Of a stretch of DNA of 64,000 nucleotides, positions 36,468 to 45,956 are shown one piece after another. The notes under the pieces are model-generated. The model saw only the letters and a program-made list of their open reading frames with translations, had not been told where the DNA came from and did no database searches. Made by a program: the position numbers and the translations under genes. Every line of letters starts with the position of its first letter. Position 1 is the first letter of the stretch. This DNA is from Salinimonas chungwhensis DSM 16280. GTDB lineage: Bacteria; Pseudomonadota; Gammaproteobacteria; Enterobacterales; Alteromonadaceae. The stretch is taken from NCBI RefSeq assembly GCF_000378185.1, contig NZ_KB899376.1, positions 586,357-650,356 of the forward strand. Reading direction: 5' to 3'.

Positions 36468-38063
36468 CTAGCTAACGCGCTCGTATTTATCTATAAGCAC
36501 CTTACAGGTATCTGCTACTTCGGCATACGATAGACATTTTCGCAAAGTAGTTAATGCTTCAGTTTTGCGATCCAGGCTGGCCAGCGTTATTGCTTTTTGG
36601 ATGATTAGCAACGACTCGTTCCCAAAACTACTTTCAGCTAACTGGATAGCGGCCAAAGCCTCCTGATAATTCCGGTTTGTTAGTTCCATATCTACTTTGG
36701 TTTTTAAAAAGTTCGGAGAAGCATGTTGCCAGTCTTTTACCAGGTTGATGTTTTCCCAGGCCCGTTTTTGATTTCCCTGCGCCATGCGAATATTGTATAA
36801 CACTTCGCGGATACCGGGATGGTATCGCGTTTCATCATTTATCGCACTAATCGCCAAACGCTCCGCTTCTTTCACGTCATTACGGGCAAGTGCAGATGCA
36901 GCGGCAAACGCGCGTTGATAACCGATTAATGTATTTCGCACACTGGCATTCTGGAACAATTCAGTTAACCCCAGTGGCTTGGTACGTTGCCGTTCAACAT
37001 GTTGATATTCCCGTCGTACATAATCTCGCAGGTTTTCTTCGCGATCATCAGTCGACATATGAGTGCGCTCGAAATAATTCAACATAGTGCCGGTAAGTGC
37101 TTGCGCCCCTCTGTCTAAAAAACTATTAGCCTGTTCATTTAGCTCTGCTACATTGAATTCTGCTAAGGATTGTTGCAATGCGAGTTTCTCCTGCGCAAGG
37201 AACTGAGACAACAAACCTTGCTGTTTTCCCTGAAAATCTCTTAAGCGCTGCAATGTGAAGCTTGCTGCACGAGGCGCATAGCCTGCGGCCACGGCTAAAT
37301 CCATACCAAGCAGGTCAGCTTCGTCCTCCTGGGTGCGTTTCCAGGCTGTATTCCAGACATTATCGGATAGACTGGCGATAATACCATTGTAACGCATCGC
37401 TTTTTCGATGTTGCTTTCACCCTGCCTGCTGGGTTCGTATCTAAAATCAGGTAGAACACTATCACTTTTTTCTACCTTGGTGTCTTTGACAATATTGGCG
37501 AATTTAAACATCTCTGCCACAGTGTTTACGTTGGCTTTATTGGCCTCCATCGTATTGAAACGCTGATGATGACGAAGCAGCAAATGACTTAACTCATGGG
37601 ATAACAACTGCGCTATTTCATGTTCTGTCTCCACGTTGTTAAGCATACCCAGCGGAACACTTATCATTCCGTAAGGGTCCGCGTATGGCGCAAAATGCTG
37701 GCTATCGATTATCTGGACCTGCGTTCTTACCGGCGTCCCATCCCAGTGTCTGATCAATTCATCGAGAATACGCTGTAAGTATGCAGTTATAACCGGTGCA
37801 TCAACGACGTGGGACTGGCGAAGCTTATCAGCGGGAATTGACAGGCCCGAGTAACTGATCACCTGGCCGGTTCCACTTAAGTCATCATCTCGGCTTTTAT
37901 ACTCGTCCAGTGTGCTTTGCGACAGATATGTGCCTTCAAAGCTCTTATGGGGCGTTCCACCGGTCAAATTATCAAACGCTTTAACCGCACCTTCAAATGT
38001 TGATTTGCAGCCACCTGTAATAAGCAAAAGCAGTATCAACGTTAAAGTTTTTACCCTTTTCAT
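36468..38063 (-). CDS. M48-family zinc metalloprotease lipoprotein
   Basis: 531 residues. Lipoprotein signal with lipobox TGGC (Cys19). Peptidase domain with HELSH (His156, Glu157, His160) and the third-ligand segment EDEADLLGMDLAVAAGY (about 246-262, Glu248), the same layout as BepA/Oma1-type M48C proteases. The C-terminal half (about 330-520) is helical and TPR-like. It is therefore a lipid-anchored relative of BepA acting in the periplasm; the target is unknown. It starts 3 bp after the small periplasmic protein gene and is the third gene of a CHASE2-small-M48 unit. Confidence 0.88.
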   Translation of the reverse strand: MKRVKTLTLILLLLITGGCKSTFEGAVKAFDNLTGGTPHKSFEGTYLSQSTLDEYKSRDDDLSGTGQVISYSGLSIPADKLRQSHVVDAPVITAYLQRILDELIRHWDGTPVRTQVQIIDSQHFAPYADPYGMISVPLGMLNNVETEHEIAQLLSHELSHLLLRHHQRFNTMEANKANVNTVAEMFKFANIVKDTKVEKSDSVLPDFRYEPSRQGESNIEKAMRYNGIIASLSDNVWNTAWKRTQEDEADLLGMDLAVAAGYAPRAASFTLQRLRDFQGKQQGLLSQFLAQEKLALQQSLAEFNVAELNEQANSFLDRGAQALTGTMLNYFERTHMSTDDREENLRDYVRREYQHVERQRTKPLGLTELFQNASVRNTLIGYQRAFAAASALARNDVKEAERLAISAINDETRYHPGIREVLYNIRMAQGNQKRAWENINLVKDWQHASPNFLKTKVDMELTNRNYQEALAAIQLAESSFGNESLLIIQKAITLASLDRKTEALTTLRKCLSYAEVADTCKVLIDKYERVS

Positions 38064-38066
38064 AGC

Positions 38067-38456
38067 CTATTCCCCCTCTTGATTGCAGCGACCGCCATAA
38101 CCCATCGTACCTGCTTCCTTTCGATCGTCAGGCGCCGCTTCTACAAGTTTATGGCAGTCGAGGTTGACAACTTTGCCTTTGTTCAGTTTTAGCTCGTAAG
38201 TGTCCAACCACACCTCATTACCCTGCTTATCAACAATCTTTACAAGATCCAGCGATGGTTTTGTATCCAGCACCTCAACAGTTGGAGTCGGTAAAGTGTC
38301 AGCAGCAACGGTTCGTAAAAACGTTGCATTTTCATCAAGGATGGAGACGGGATCGACGTGATAACTCAATACTTTTAAGGGTGTTTCTTCCGCTAAACTG
38401 TAAAAACTGTTCGCCAATAAAGCTGTTATTACTGCTGCCTTTGTTACGTATTTCAT
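38067..38456 (-). CDS. Small secreted protein of unknown function in CHASE2/M48 cassette
   Basis: 129 residues with a signal peptide (about 1-22, cut near SLAEE). The middle part (VEVLDTKPSLDLVKIVDKQGNEVWLDTYELKL) looks like a small SH3-like beta domain, and the tail contains two Cys (NLDCHKL and GGRCNQ) that could form a disulfide. Not recognised. Its start overlaps the CHASE2 gene stop by 4 bp (ATGA) and it is followed 3 bp later by the M48 gene, so all three products are expected together and probably meet in the periplasm. Confidence 0.7.
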   Translation of the reverse strand: MKYVTKAAVITALLANSFYSLAEETPLKVLSYHVDPVSILDENATFLRTVAADTLPTPTVEVLDTKPSLDLVKIVDKQGNEVWLDTYELKLNKGKVVNLDCHKLVEAAPDDRKEAGTMGYGGRCNQEGE

Positions 38457-39802
38457 ACTTTTTCTCCTTTTTCAGTTTTGAAGTACATACACAGGGCACG
38501 CCAGTGCAGTTGATACAGCGCCACTGAAATGACCAGAATGAGTAAGCCAAGCCAGTTAACCGGCTCGAAATGAAAGATAAAGGTGGTAATAAAGGTTGCC
38601 AGCAAGATGAGAAAAATAATCATTGCGCCCCACAGCCGATGCCTTTTTCTTATCTCTGGCTGTTCTTTTTCCGGCAGCCTATCCTGCCATATCACCACTA
38701 ACAGCAAAAAAATTGCGTCCAGCAGATCTACGATATCCAGGTTCTGTATTATTGCAGGTGCTGGCCGTACATAGTTCGAACCATAAGTAATAAGATTATC
38801 CAGTGCCATAGCATGCAGATATACACCAGGCAGCTGCCCATGGACCGGGGAAGTGATTTCGTCACGGGCACCTTGTATAAGAGCACCTACCAGCACAATT
38901 CTGTCAGTGATAATTTTATTAAACAGCGCCTTTGCCTGCGCATCATTCGCTGCAAGTTGTGAGGCTTTTGCCGTAGTATGATAAGGACAGTTCTGGCGCC
39001 ACCGTGGGACAAACTTCCAGAATAATTCAGAAAGCAAAATTTTTCCTGCGCCTTCTGCCAGAGTCGGCGTTGGTTCACAGTGGGCCGTACTGCTTATATC
39101 CGACTGTATCGCTGCAATACGGCTACCCCATTGCAACGCGATTGGCGCTGAGCTCTCCGATAACCGGTCGGCACAGGCATGGGATTTACAATAATGAAGA
39201 TACAGGGCTTTCGCTGCACTTGGTGTACCATCTACTTCCAGCGGATAATGGTAGCCAAATCCATCCCAGGCAATACGAACAGGATAGGTGTGGTCAAGCT
39301 GCCCGGCAGCAAGGTAGTCAGTTTCTGTTGAGGCTTTGGGCAGATAGGTGGGTATACTTTTGGTCTGACTGAAACGCTGAAAAACACTGTTTAAACGCGC
39401 CAGGCTATCAGTATCTGTGGAGCGGTCATGATGATAGATAAGATCCACAAACAGCGCAGACGGCGAATACACCAGGATTTGACGAAATAAAATACTTTGC
39501 TGGGTATAACTCAAAGGCCAGTGGGAAGCCAAATCCTTAAGGTAGGAATCGTCAATAAGTACAATTGTGATATCTTTTTGTGCAGAGTTGGAGTACCAAA
39601 GAGACGCTATGCGGTTGAGTGTGTCGGTAGAGGCTTTATCTGAGGCACTGGTCAGCCCGAAAGGATCCAAAGCAAACACACACAGTAACGCTACCGGCTT
39701 TATCCAATGACAAATATTCCGGTCGCGCAACAAAGATGGCAATAACTTTAACTTCAGGAACAACGTTTTGATACTACTTTCCTTAGTGGTAAAAGACGTC
39801 AA
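38453..39802 (-). CDS. CHASE2-domain membrane protein without output domain
   Basis: 449 residues. One N-terminal transmembrane segment (about 34-52), a large extracytoplasmic CHASE2 domain (about 55-345: ITIVLIDDSYLKDLASHWPLSYTQQ, FVDLIYHHDRSTDTDSLARL, IVLVGALIQGARDEITSPVHGQLPGVYLHAMALDNLI) and a C-terminal trio of helices (about 358-445). CHASE2 usually sits in front of a kinase, cyclase or GGDEF domain; here there is only a short basic tail (YFKTEKGEKV). The frame opens with TTG without a clear ribosome site, so the start is uncertain. First gene of the CHASE2-small-M48 cassette. Confidence 0.85.
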   Translation of the reverse strand: MTSFTTKESSIKTLFLKLKLLPSLLRDRNICHWIKPVALLCVFALDPFGLTSASDKASTDTLNRIASLWYSNSAQKDITIVLIDDSYLKDLASHWPLSYTQQSILFRQILVYSPSALFVDLIYHHDRSTDTDSLARLNSVFQRFSQTKSIPTYLPKASTETDYLAAGQLDHTYPVRIAWDGFGYHYPLEVDGTPSAAKALYLHYCKSHACADRLSESSAPIALQWGSRIAAIQSDISSTAHCEPTPTLAEGAGKILLSELFWKFVPRWRQNCPYHTTAKASQLAANDAQAKALFNKIITDRIVLVGALIQGARDEITSPVHGQLPGVYLHAMALDNLITYGSNYVRPAPAIIQNLDIVDLLDAIFLLLVVIWQDRLPEKEQPEIRKRHRLWGAMIIFLILLATFITTFIFHFEPVNWLGLLILVISVALYQLHWRALCMYFKTEKGEKV

Positions 39803-40009
39803 TTGGTTAAATTATATACAACTGACTCAGGTCCTCAAGTTTATATTTACCAGCTATTTTGATTACATTGCGGTGTTGTGGCTTTATATGCGCGCATCGG
39901 ATGACTGAAAACGTAAATACTGCTATTTGATAAAATGTGCACCTTCGGGTTGTTGTTCTATAAATTGTGGTAATGTAGCCATTGTCAGAAAAAGTTAACG
40001 GAGGGGGTT

Positions 40010-40924
40010 TTGTCTAAGCTACTGGGAATCACAGTTATTGCGATGATACTGGCCACCACCGCGATATTTGTCGCACCTGATAATGACACGAAAAATGCAG
40101 CAGAACAAAATACTGCACCAGTAGCAAAAAAATCTTCAATATATCCAGCCTCAAAGACTGATGGAAAGCTGTCGCCCTCCTCCTCAAAGGCAGAGGTCCC
40201 CTCCTCCGTATTGCTTTTTGCTGACTCAGCCATCAATCTTACCCCATTTACTGACATAGAAAATTTGTCACAAGACGTGCTAGATAAACGGATTTTTACT
40301 TATCTGAAAAACGGTGGCGATATTTCTGCATTACTGTTAGCACTAATCAATCAGGGCTACCTGTCTATCAATTCTGTCCTGGGTAGTCCGAAGTATGGGT
40401 TCACCGCACTTGAAATGGCACTTGCTTTAGACCACAACCTTACAGCTGAAAAAGTGCAGGCATTTATCGAAGCCGGTGCTTATCTGACACCCGGTGATCG
40501 GTTTGCCCTCCCCATTGCCAACCTTCAGGACACACAAGCGCTGGATAGACTCATGTTACATGCCGGCTATGGTATGGAGGAAAAGCGTTCGGTGTTCATC
40601 GCATCGGTCATATTAGCTAATTCCACCGTCTTTGAGCACTTCCTCCATCTGGATGACTCATACGCATCTCACCCCGGGCTGTATTCGCAGGTAGCGCCTT
40701 TTTTAACGACAGAAGAACAGGTCGCGAGCTATTTACACCGAATCCAGAACCACGAGCAGGTTTCGCCCGAACAAGCTACTGAGTTGATTAAGGAATTTTG
40801 CAGTAAAGAGATAACGAAGCGTAAATTACTCCTTCGCACCAGCGCTTTGAACGATGAACAAAAACAATTGCTCACTCGACAGGTGCAAGCATTTCAGGAC
40901 AGTGCGTGCCTTTTTAATAATTAG
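40010..40924 (+). CDS. Ankyrin-repeat-like membrane-anchored protein
   Basis: 304 residues. TTG start supported by a very strong GGAGGGGG ribosome site at 40000-40007. One N-terminal hydrophobic segment (about 4-22), then a Ser/Lys/Pro-rich linker and a helical domain with ankyrin-like signatures (GFTALEMALALDHNLTAEKVQAFIEAGAYLT; LDRLMLHAGYGM). Probably periplasmic, anchored in the inner membrane or secreted. Function unknown. It converges with the retropepsin-like gene 6 bp downstream and diverges from the CHASE2 cassette. Confidence 0.7.
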   Translation: MSKLLGITVIAMILATTAIFVAPDNDTKNAAEQNTAPVAKKSSIYPASKTDGKLSPSSSKAEVPSSVLLFADSAINLTPFTDIENLSQDVLDKRIFTYLKNGGDISALLLALINQGYLSINSVLGSPKYGFTALEMALALDHNLTAEKVQAFIEAGAYLTPGDRFALPIANLQDTQALDRLMLHAGYGMEEKRSVFIASVILANSTVFEHFLHLDDSYASHPGLYSQVAPFLTTEEQVASYLHRIQNHEQVSPEQATELIKEFCSKEITKRKLLLRTSALNDEQKQLLTRQVQAFQDSACLFNN

Positions 40925-40930
40925 TGCCCA

Positions 40931-41392
40931 TCAGGTTTTCTGGTTGTTGCAACCGGACAGACCTAATGCGTCTGATGTGATGGTGATAGGTGCAGCTTTC
41001 ATCAGCGCATTAATACCTATTATATTGCTACCAGCGGGTATAACAGCGACGTCAACCGGACCAAGCTCGCACCGATTATCTATGGATATTGACTCTAACC
41101 GATACTGCTGAACACGTTCAATCGACCCGTTCGCCATACGGGCAGCAATAAAGCCGCGCTTTAGTATTCGTCCCTGCTGACGCAACTGGTCAAACGTTCT
41201 CTGATTTAACGTGACTAAACCTGACCCCGTATCGACCAAAAAGGACGCTGTGATTGCTTGCCCTACCATGATATCCAGATATAAAGTTCCACCGCCATGC
41301 TTTTGTAAGGCAAACTGGTGTTCTTCACTGTTGGCAAAGAAAGTCAGCGGTAGGAGTGAGACCATAATCAGCAGCCGTCGAATCGAGATCAT
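40931..41392 (-). CDS. Secreted retropepsin-like aspartic protease
   Basis: 153 residues with a signal peptide (about 1-21). It carries the aspartic-protease motif FLVDTGSGLVTL (DTGSG at 54-58) once, as in single-domain retropepsin-like proteases that act as homodimers, plus the conserved second-half element IIGINALMK. Bacterial TIGR02281/gag-asp proteins share this plan. Likely periplasmic. Substrate unknown. It is convergent with the ankyrin-like gene. Confidence 0.82.
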   Translation of the reverse strand: MISIRRLLIMVSLLPLTFFANSEEHQFALQKHGGGTLYLDIMVGQAITASFLVDTGSGLVTLNQRTFDQLRQQGRILKRGFIAARMANGSIERVQQYRLESISIDNRCELGPVDVAVIPAGSNIIGINALMKAAPITITSDALGLSGCNNQKT

Positions 41393-41694
41393 ATGCTTTA
41401 TGTTGTGTAGGAAAAACCTGACAAGGGTTCTGCATAATTAAAACCAGTTTTATAAACATATGAAAAACCGAAGCTTTATATTATTTTACCCATTTTCGTT
41501 GCACTAAAAAGTACCAGGCGCACCGGCGTAAGCACCACAATAAGGCAATGTATTCAACAAGACATGTCCGAAGAACAGGCAAACTTCGCAAATTAAAAAA
41601 GCTGAAACAGTGAGATTCCCCCTGACAGGATGTTGATTTTTAGCAAAACGATGCCATAAATAAGTGGAGTGATTGTTTTGAATGAGGAGACGTT
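41393..41694. other. Intergenic region upstream of the PPFKR-repeat gene
   Basis: About 300 bp with no gene. It must hold the promoters of the divergent retropepsin-like and PPFKR-repeat genes; I could not place convincing -35/-10 pairs. GAGGAG lies just before the 41695 start. Confidence 0.5.
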
Positions 41695-42057
41695 ATGCGT
41701 TCGTTAGTGTCTGTAATCAAACTTCTACCTTTAACGCTCTTGGCTACCCCAGCAATGGCCAGTATGACCGGGGGAGCAGAGACGCAAAAAGTGCAGCTCG
41801 CAGATTTTTCTGGCAAACCGCCGTTTAAAAGAGAAGTCGTAGAGCTTTCAGTTCATGATGTTGCCAAGCTAGAAGCGTTGTCGAACGATAAGCAGCCGCA
41901 AAAGTACGTGTCGGTGCGAACTGTTAATATGAGTGGCAAGCCGCCATTCCGCCGCACAGTGGAAACACTACCGGTTTACGATGTCGCTCAGTTTGAGCAG
42001 GTAAACCAAGCCGAAGATGCGACCCGGACCGGTCGTCCGCCATTTAAGCGCTTTTAA
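41695..42057 (+). CDS. Small secreted protein with three PPF(K/R)R repeats
   Basis: 120 residues, not recognised. Signal peptide about 1-22 (cut after AMA). The mature chain is an imperfect repeat with a 41-residue period: residues 33-60 and 74-101 align, both containing SGKPPF(K/R)R followed by a V-E-x-L-x-V-x-D-V-A element, and a third motif TGRPPFKR closes the protein at 112-119. Each motif ends in a dibasic pair. GAGGAG precedes the ATG. It has its own promoter region and no adjacent partner gene in the same direction, so it seems monocistronic. Confidence 0.8.
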   Translation: MRSLVSVIKLLPLTLLATPAMASMTGGAETQKVQLADFSGKPPFKREVVELSVHDVAKLEALSNDKQPQKYVSVRTVNMSGKPPFRRTVETLPVYDVAQFEQVNQAEDATRTGRPPFKRF

Positions 42058-42241
42058 TCCAATTGCAAAAGCTGATTCTGACATATGTTGGGATCAGCGT
42101 TTGTATTGCCTTTTATAAATTAGCACGCTACCTCGCTTTGTGAACCATATTCCGGTGCAATTGAATAGGTTCCTGCCGCTATTTGGTATATCAAAACTTA
42201 TCGGTCAACTAATTAACCGTTTACAAAATCAAGAGGTAGAT

Positions 42242-42595
42242 TCAAACGCTTAATCGCGCTAATCTTTTTTGCCAGTTTCCCTGATCTTCTCGTAAACAGC
42301 TCTCTTCGCTATCAATGCGAACGTGTTGTCGGATATCTTTCACCCGCACACCAATTTTCGCAAGTTGCTTCTGAATGGCAAGTCGAAGCATCTCATCATC
42401 ACTTCTCTCCGTTGCCCTGTCCATTTCAGCGTCCGAACTGAAAACACAGAAAATCAGCAAACTGTGGGGAAATGCATTGTGTCTGGCGGTGTGTGTAAGC
42501 CACTGAAAGCCAATGTTCCAGTCCTTTGCCATCTCGCAGGCTTCAGTTAATGCACAAATTAACGCGTTCTCTCGTTTTTTTATCGTCTTATTCAT
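42242..42595 (-). CDS. Conserved small protein of unknown function (often mislabelled Fis-family)
   Basis: 117 residues, cytosolic. The pattern FQWLTHTARHNAFPHSLLIFCVF and the C-terminal EESCLREDQGNWQKRL match a conserved family of Alteromonadales and Shewanella that I recall being annotated as Fis family transcriptional regulator; I see no helix-turn-helix resembling Fis. Function unknown. It follows the 72-aa protein gene by 55 bp on the same strand, at the end of the DUF349 operon. Confidence 0.7.
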   Translation of the reverse strand: MNKTIKKRENALICALTEACEMAKDWNIGFQWLTHTARHNAFPHSLLIFCVFSSDAEMDRATERSDDEMLRLAIQKQLAKIGVRVKDIRQHVRIDSEESCLREDQGNWQKRLARLSV

Positions 42596-42650
42596 ACTTC
42601 AAGGCTCACGACAACGACATAGCCCGGAGGCCATCGACTGGGTATTAAAG

Positions 42651-42869
42651 TTAACGAAGTTCTTCGCCACCTAATTGATGTGCAAGATCATCCAGGTCAG
42701 AGGCGGTGGAATCAAACGCCCCTTCAGTATACTGATATGTGACCCTGACATGATGATCTGACTGCCCCAGCCTAACCTTCAGTCCATCAGCATCCATATG
42801 CACCGCTGTATTCAAAAAACGATACGCATGCTGCTCGGTTTCAAACTCATATTCAAGCTGTACATTCAT
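42651..42869 (-). CDS. Conserved small protein of unknown function, DUF349 operon
   Basis: 72 residues, soluble, acidic C terminus (DDLAHQLGGEEL). The sequence suggests an alpha/beta fold with YEFETEQHAYRFLNT, LKVRLGQSDHHVRVTYQY and a final helix. Its ATG overlaps the stop of the DUF349 gene by 4 bp (ATGA), so it is translationally coupled and very likely expressed. No function known. Confidence 0.75.
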   Translation of the reverse strand: MNVQLEYEFETEQHAYRFLNTAVHMDADGLKVRLGQSDHHVRVTYQYTEGAFDSTASDLDDLAHQLGGEELR

Positions 42870-45676
42870 CGATCTGCTTTCCTGCCAGCAACAGACCGAA
42901 TAAAAAACGCGTTGATAATGTGCTCAAACCGGACCGCAAGCTTTTCCTCTGCTGGCGTAATAGCGCCACAAGACAACCAATCCAATAAAACTTGCTCGGC
43001 ACTACTGGCCTCACCACTCTCCAGCTTATTCATCATCATGGCCAATTGAATATCCTGACGCTGTGCTGAAAATTCCAGGGGTGAAGGCTGGTCCGTAATC
43101 AGCTCCAACTGCGTAGTGTACCAATCGCGACCATGGGCCTTTTTATCCGTATTTTGCATTGCAGTCTGATGCTTTTTACTCATCGTCTGCCACAGCGTTT
43201 CAGGGATTTGGTCAGCAACCGCTACAGTCGGGTTTGTCCAGAAAGACAACGCCTCAAGTAACGTCTCATAAGCGACATTTTGTTTGCCGGCGGCCAGACT
43301 ATCCTGAGCGTTCTGAATAGCTCGCTGCGCCTGTTTCAGACTTCTCTTAAACAACGGACCACCACCATCCAGTCCTGCCGCCTTTTCACTAATATCAGTT
43401 AATTTTTGCTGGGCATCAGCAATATTGGACGATGATAGTTCTGCGCTAATCTTATCGACTTCTGCTGCCATTTCCTTATCAGCAGTTTTGGCTTTACTTC
43501 GATTCTGTTCCTGGTGTGACTTGAGATCAGAAAACAATGTGTCGTTGGCTTTCTTAAATGCTCGCCAAAGCTTTGTTTCAAAGCGCTGCCCGGCATGACC
43601 AATAGTTTTCCATTCCTGCTGAAGCGCCTGCGCCTGGTGAGCCGCATCTTGCTTATTTTCAGCATCCAGTAACGTATTAACCTGGTCAATCAATAGCTGT
43701 TTTTTATGGCGGTTTTCATTATGCCATTCCATTACAGCACTGTGTGTTGTAGCTAATGCTGATTCCCATTGTTTCTTAAGCGCTTCATAATCTGCTTTTT
43801 CCAGCTGACCAGCATTGCGCCAGTCCTGTCTCAGTTTTTCTAACTGTTTTGCCAATACCGCCATTTCCGTATTATTGACGTCAAGCTGGGCTGCTTGTTC
43901 TATTAACGCAAGCCGCTGGTTTTTAGCCTGTTGCCTCAATTCTTCCTGCTGTGCGTAATATGCCCGGCACGGAGCAAACGCGGTTTCTAATGCCCTGTCG
44001 AAACGTTGTAACTGGGCATCTTCTTCACCAGGCCTGACCAGCGACTGCCACTGTTTTCGCAATGACTTTATTGCACCGGCGCGCGCTGGAATATCATCGG
44101 TCTGTTGCGCAGCCAGCTGCTCAGCCTGCGCAATAAGCTCAGGTATACGCGGTTCAGCCAGATATGCCTGCCAACCTTCTAATCGGCTAATTTGACCTTT
44201 TGTCGCCTCAAAGCGGCGTTGCAGTCGCGCAGACTGTTCATCATCTAATGATAAAAACGCTTCCTCCGCTTTTTTAAAGCGCGTTAGCGCAGCCTTGTAG
44301 CGCCCCTCTTCAACGAGGTTATCTACGATACTGAGTAAACGCCTGATGGTTTTCAGCTCTTCATCACGGCTTTGCTGTTGTGCTTTCTGTGCCAGACGAT
44401 GTTGCTTGTAGAGCGTTTTCCACTGATCAACCCATTCTTGCGGCATCTGTTCTAACTTGATACGAAATGTTTCATATTCGTTTTTAAGCTCCTCCAGCGC
44501 TGACGGGTTATCAGTAGCGGGGGAAAACTTTTTAACCCGCTCCAAAAACTCAAAAAACTGCTGTGCCAGCTGCTGCTGAGTAGGGAAAATATTAATTCGA
44601 TGTTGGTGCCGCTCAAGCTTTTGCGCAATTTTTTGCTTTTCATGCTGTGACACGGAGGAATGATCAGCAATGCGAGGATCTTTCAATGCCCTTTCTAGCG
44701 CTTCTACTGCTGCGTTAGCCTCAGCAATTTGTGCCATTGAAATAGACATTCTGTCGCCATGGTACAAGTCCGCAATCAATGCGCCAGCTTTTCTTTCCGC
44801 CTCGTCCGCCTCAGCTTTCGCCTGTTTAGCGGCGGCAGACTGCTGAGCTTCTTCCCAGGCTGGCCGTAGTTTATCCAGATGCGCATTTACCCGGGCTACC
44901 AGATCAGCAAATTTAGCATGAGCTCTTGCCCGGTCTTCTTCTTCCAGCCACGTAAAATCAGCAGAAAGCTGGCTAAATTCGTCCTCCAGCAAAAGTAAGC
45001 GACGCTTTATTTCTGCATAATCATTTTTTTCTATTAACGCTTTAAGCTTGGACAGCACCAGCGTTAATTGTTGAGCTACTTGCTGCGGACGAAGTTTTTG
45101 TTCTTCGTGACGCTTCTGTTCGTCCTCGATTAGTGACTGCAAATCAGCATCGGTTTCTTTACGGGCGTATTTTTCCAACTGAGAGGACTCAGCAGATAAA
45201 ATAAGCGTACGACGCACAGACGTATTGGCGTGGTGCTGATAATACGAGAGGATAAATTCATTCTGACCTGCTTTTTGCAGAAGTGTGAGAACCGTTTGAT
45301 CATCCAATGTTGCAACAGGCTTAGTCAGCGCACGTCTAATGAGCTCGCTATCGGCCGATTCCAGCAGATAATCTTTTTGCTGCTGGGCGTCAAGAGCAGC
45401 GCCTTCTTCCCCAAGAACTGCATTCTCTACTTTTTGCCGGGCCACCCGTTTGACGGTGTCAAATCGCGACAACTGTGCTGTTTTCTGCCACAGTGCAAAA
45501 GAATCGAGTTTGTGCAGCGCCGCCAACGTTACCGATGGGTCTGAGTCATTAAACGCCAACTCATGAAGAGCCGCCTTGTCCTGCGGTTTGGCAGGCGATA
45601 ATTTTTCAATTGCAGCTTTGCGTGTAGATGGATCGTTACTGTGATGAGACGGTGTAAATAAACGTTTAAATATCAT
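42866..45676 (-). CDS. DUF349 domain-containing protein
   Basis: 936 residues, largely alpha-helical and rich in Gln, Glu, Lys and Ala with coiled-coil character. It contains multiple DUF349-like helical repeats recognisable by W-pairs such as LRQDWRNAGQLEKADYEALKKQWESAL and LQQEWKTIGHAGQRFETKLWRAFKKAND. The N-terminal 100 residues look like HEAT-type repeats (KLSPAKPQDKAALHELAFND). Cytosolic. Function unknown. It overlaps yeaC by 11 bp upstream and the 72-aa gene by 4 bp downstream. Confidence 0.88.
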   Translation of the reverse strand: MIFKRLFTPSHHSNDPSTRKAAIEKLSPAKPQDKAALHELAFNDSDPSVTLAALHKLDSFALWQKTAQLSRFDTVKRVARQKVENAVLGEEGAALDAQQQKDYLLESADSELIRRALTKPVATLDDQTVLTLLQKAGQNEFILSYYQHHANTSVRRTLILSAESSQLEKYARKETDADLQSLIEDEQKRHEEQKLRPQQVAQQLTLVLSKLKALIEKNDYAEIKRRLLLLEDEFSQLSADFTWLEEEDRARAHAKFADLVARVNAHLDKLRPAWEEAQQSAAAKQAKAEADEAERKAGALIADLYHGDRMSISMAQIAEANAAVEALERALKDPRIADHSSVSQHEKQKIAQKLERHQHRINIFPTQQQLAQQFFEFLERVKKFSPATDNPSALEELKNEYETFRIKLEQMPQEWVDQWKTLYKQHRLAQKAQQQSRDEELKTIRRLLSIVDNLVEEGRYKAALTRFKKAEEAFLSLDDEQSARLQRRFEATKGQISRLEGWQAYLAEPRIPELIAQAEQLAAQQTDDIPARAGAIKSLRKQWQSLVRPGEEDAQLQRFDRALETAFAPCRAYYAQQEELRQQAKNQRLALIEQAAQLDVNNTEMAVLAKQLEKLRQDWRNAGQLEKADYEALKKQWESALATTHSAVMEWHNENRHKKQLLIDQVNTLLDAENKQDAAHQAQALQQEWKTIGHAGQRFETKLWRAFKKANDTLFSDLKSHQEQNRSKAKTADKEMAAEVDKISAELSSSNIADAQQKLTDISEKAAGLDGGGPLFKRSLKQAQRAIQNAQDSLAAGKQNVAYETLLEALSFWTNPTVAVADQIPETLWQTMSKKHQTAMQNTDKKAHGRDWYTTQLELITDQPSPLEFSAQRQDIQLAMMMNKLESGEASSAEQVLLDWLSCGAITPAEEKLAVRFEHIINAFFIRSVAGRKADR

Positions 45677-45956
45677 CCTGTTTGAACCGCGCTATTTCCT
45701 GATCTGCTGATTGTTCTTTAAGCGACTGCTGAAAGTCCCGTTTACTTTTATGGACGATCTCGCCCGCTTCATTGACGGTCATATGTTCTGTAGAACGTGC
45801 AATTTTGGCCTGATATAGCATAACTGCCTGCATAGTGCTCTCGCGCTGCTCGCTGGTAAGCGGCGTGCCGTCAGCCCATTTTCCCGTTTCTACAGCCTGA
45901 CGCAGTCGTTCATAAACATCCGGCGTCATGGCAGCCATTAATGCTTCAATATTCAT
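45666..45956 (-). CDS. yeaC: YeaC-like DUF1315 protein
   Basis: 96 residues, matching E. coli YeaC (DUF1315): N-terminal MNIEALMAAMTPDVYERLRQ, GKWADGTPLTSEQRE and the central MTVNEAGEIVHKSK segment. Cytosolic; function unknown. Its start overlaps the zinc-ribbon gene stop by 4 bp and its end overlaps the DUF349 start by 11 bp. Confidence 0.9.
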   Translation of the reverse strand: MNIEALMAAMTPDVYERLRQAVETGKWADGTPLTSEQRESTMQAVMLYQAKIARSTEHMTVNEAGEIVHKSKRDFQQSLKEQSADQEIARFKQDDI

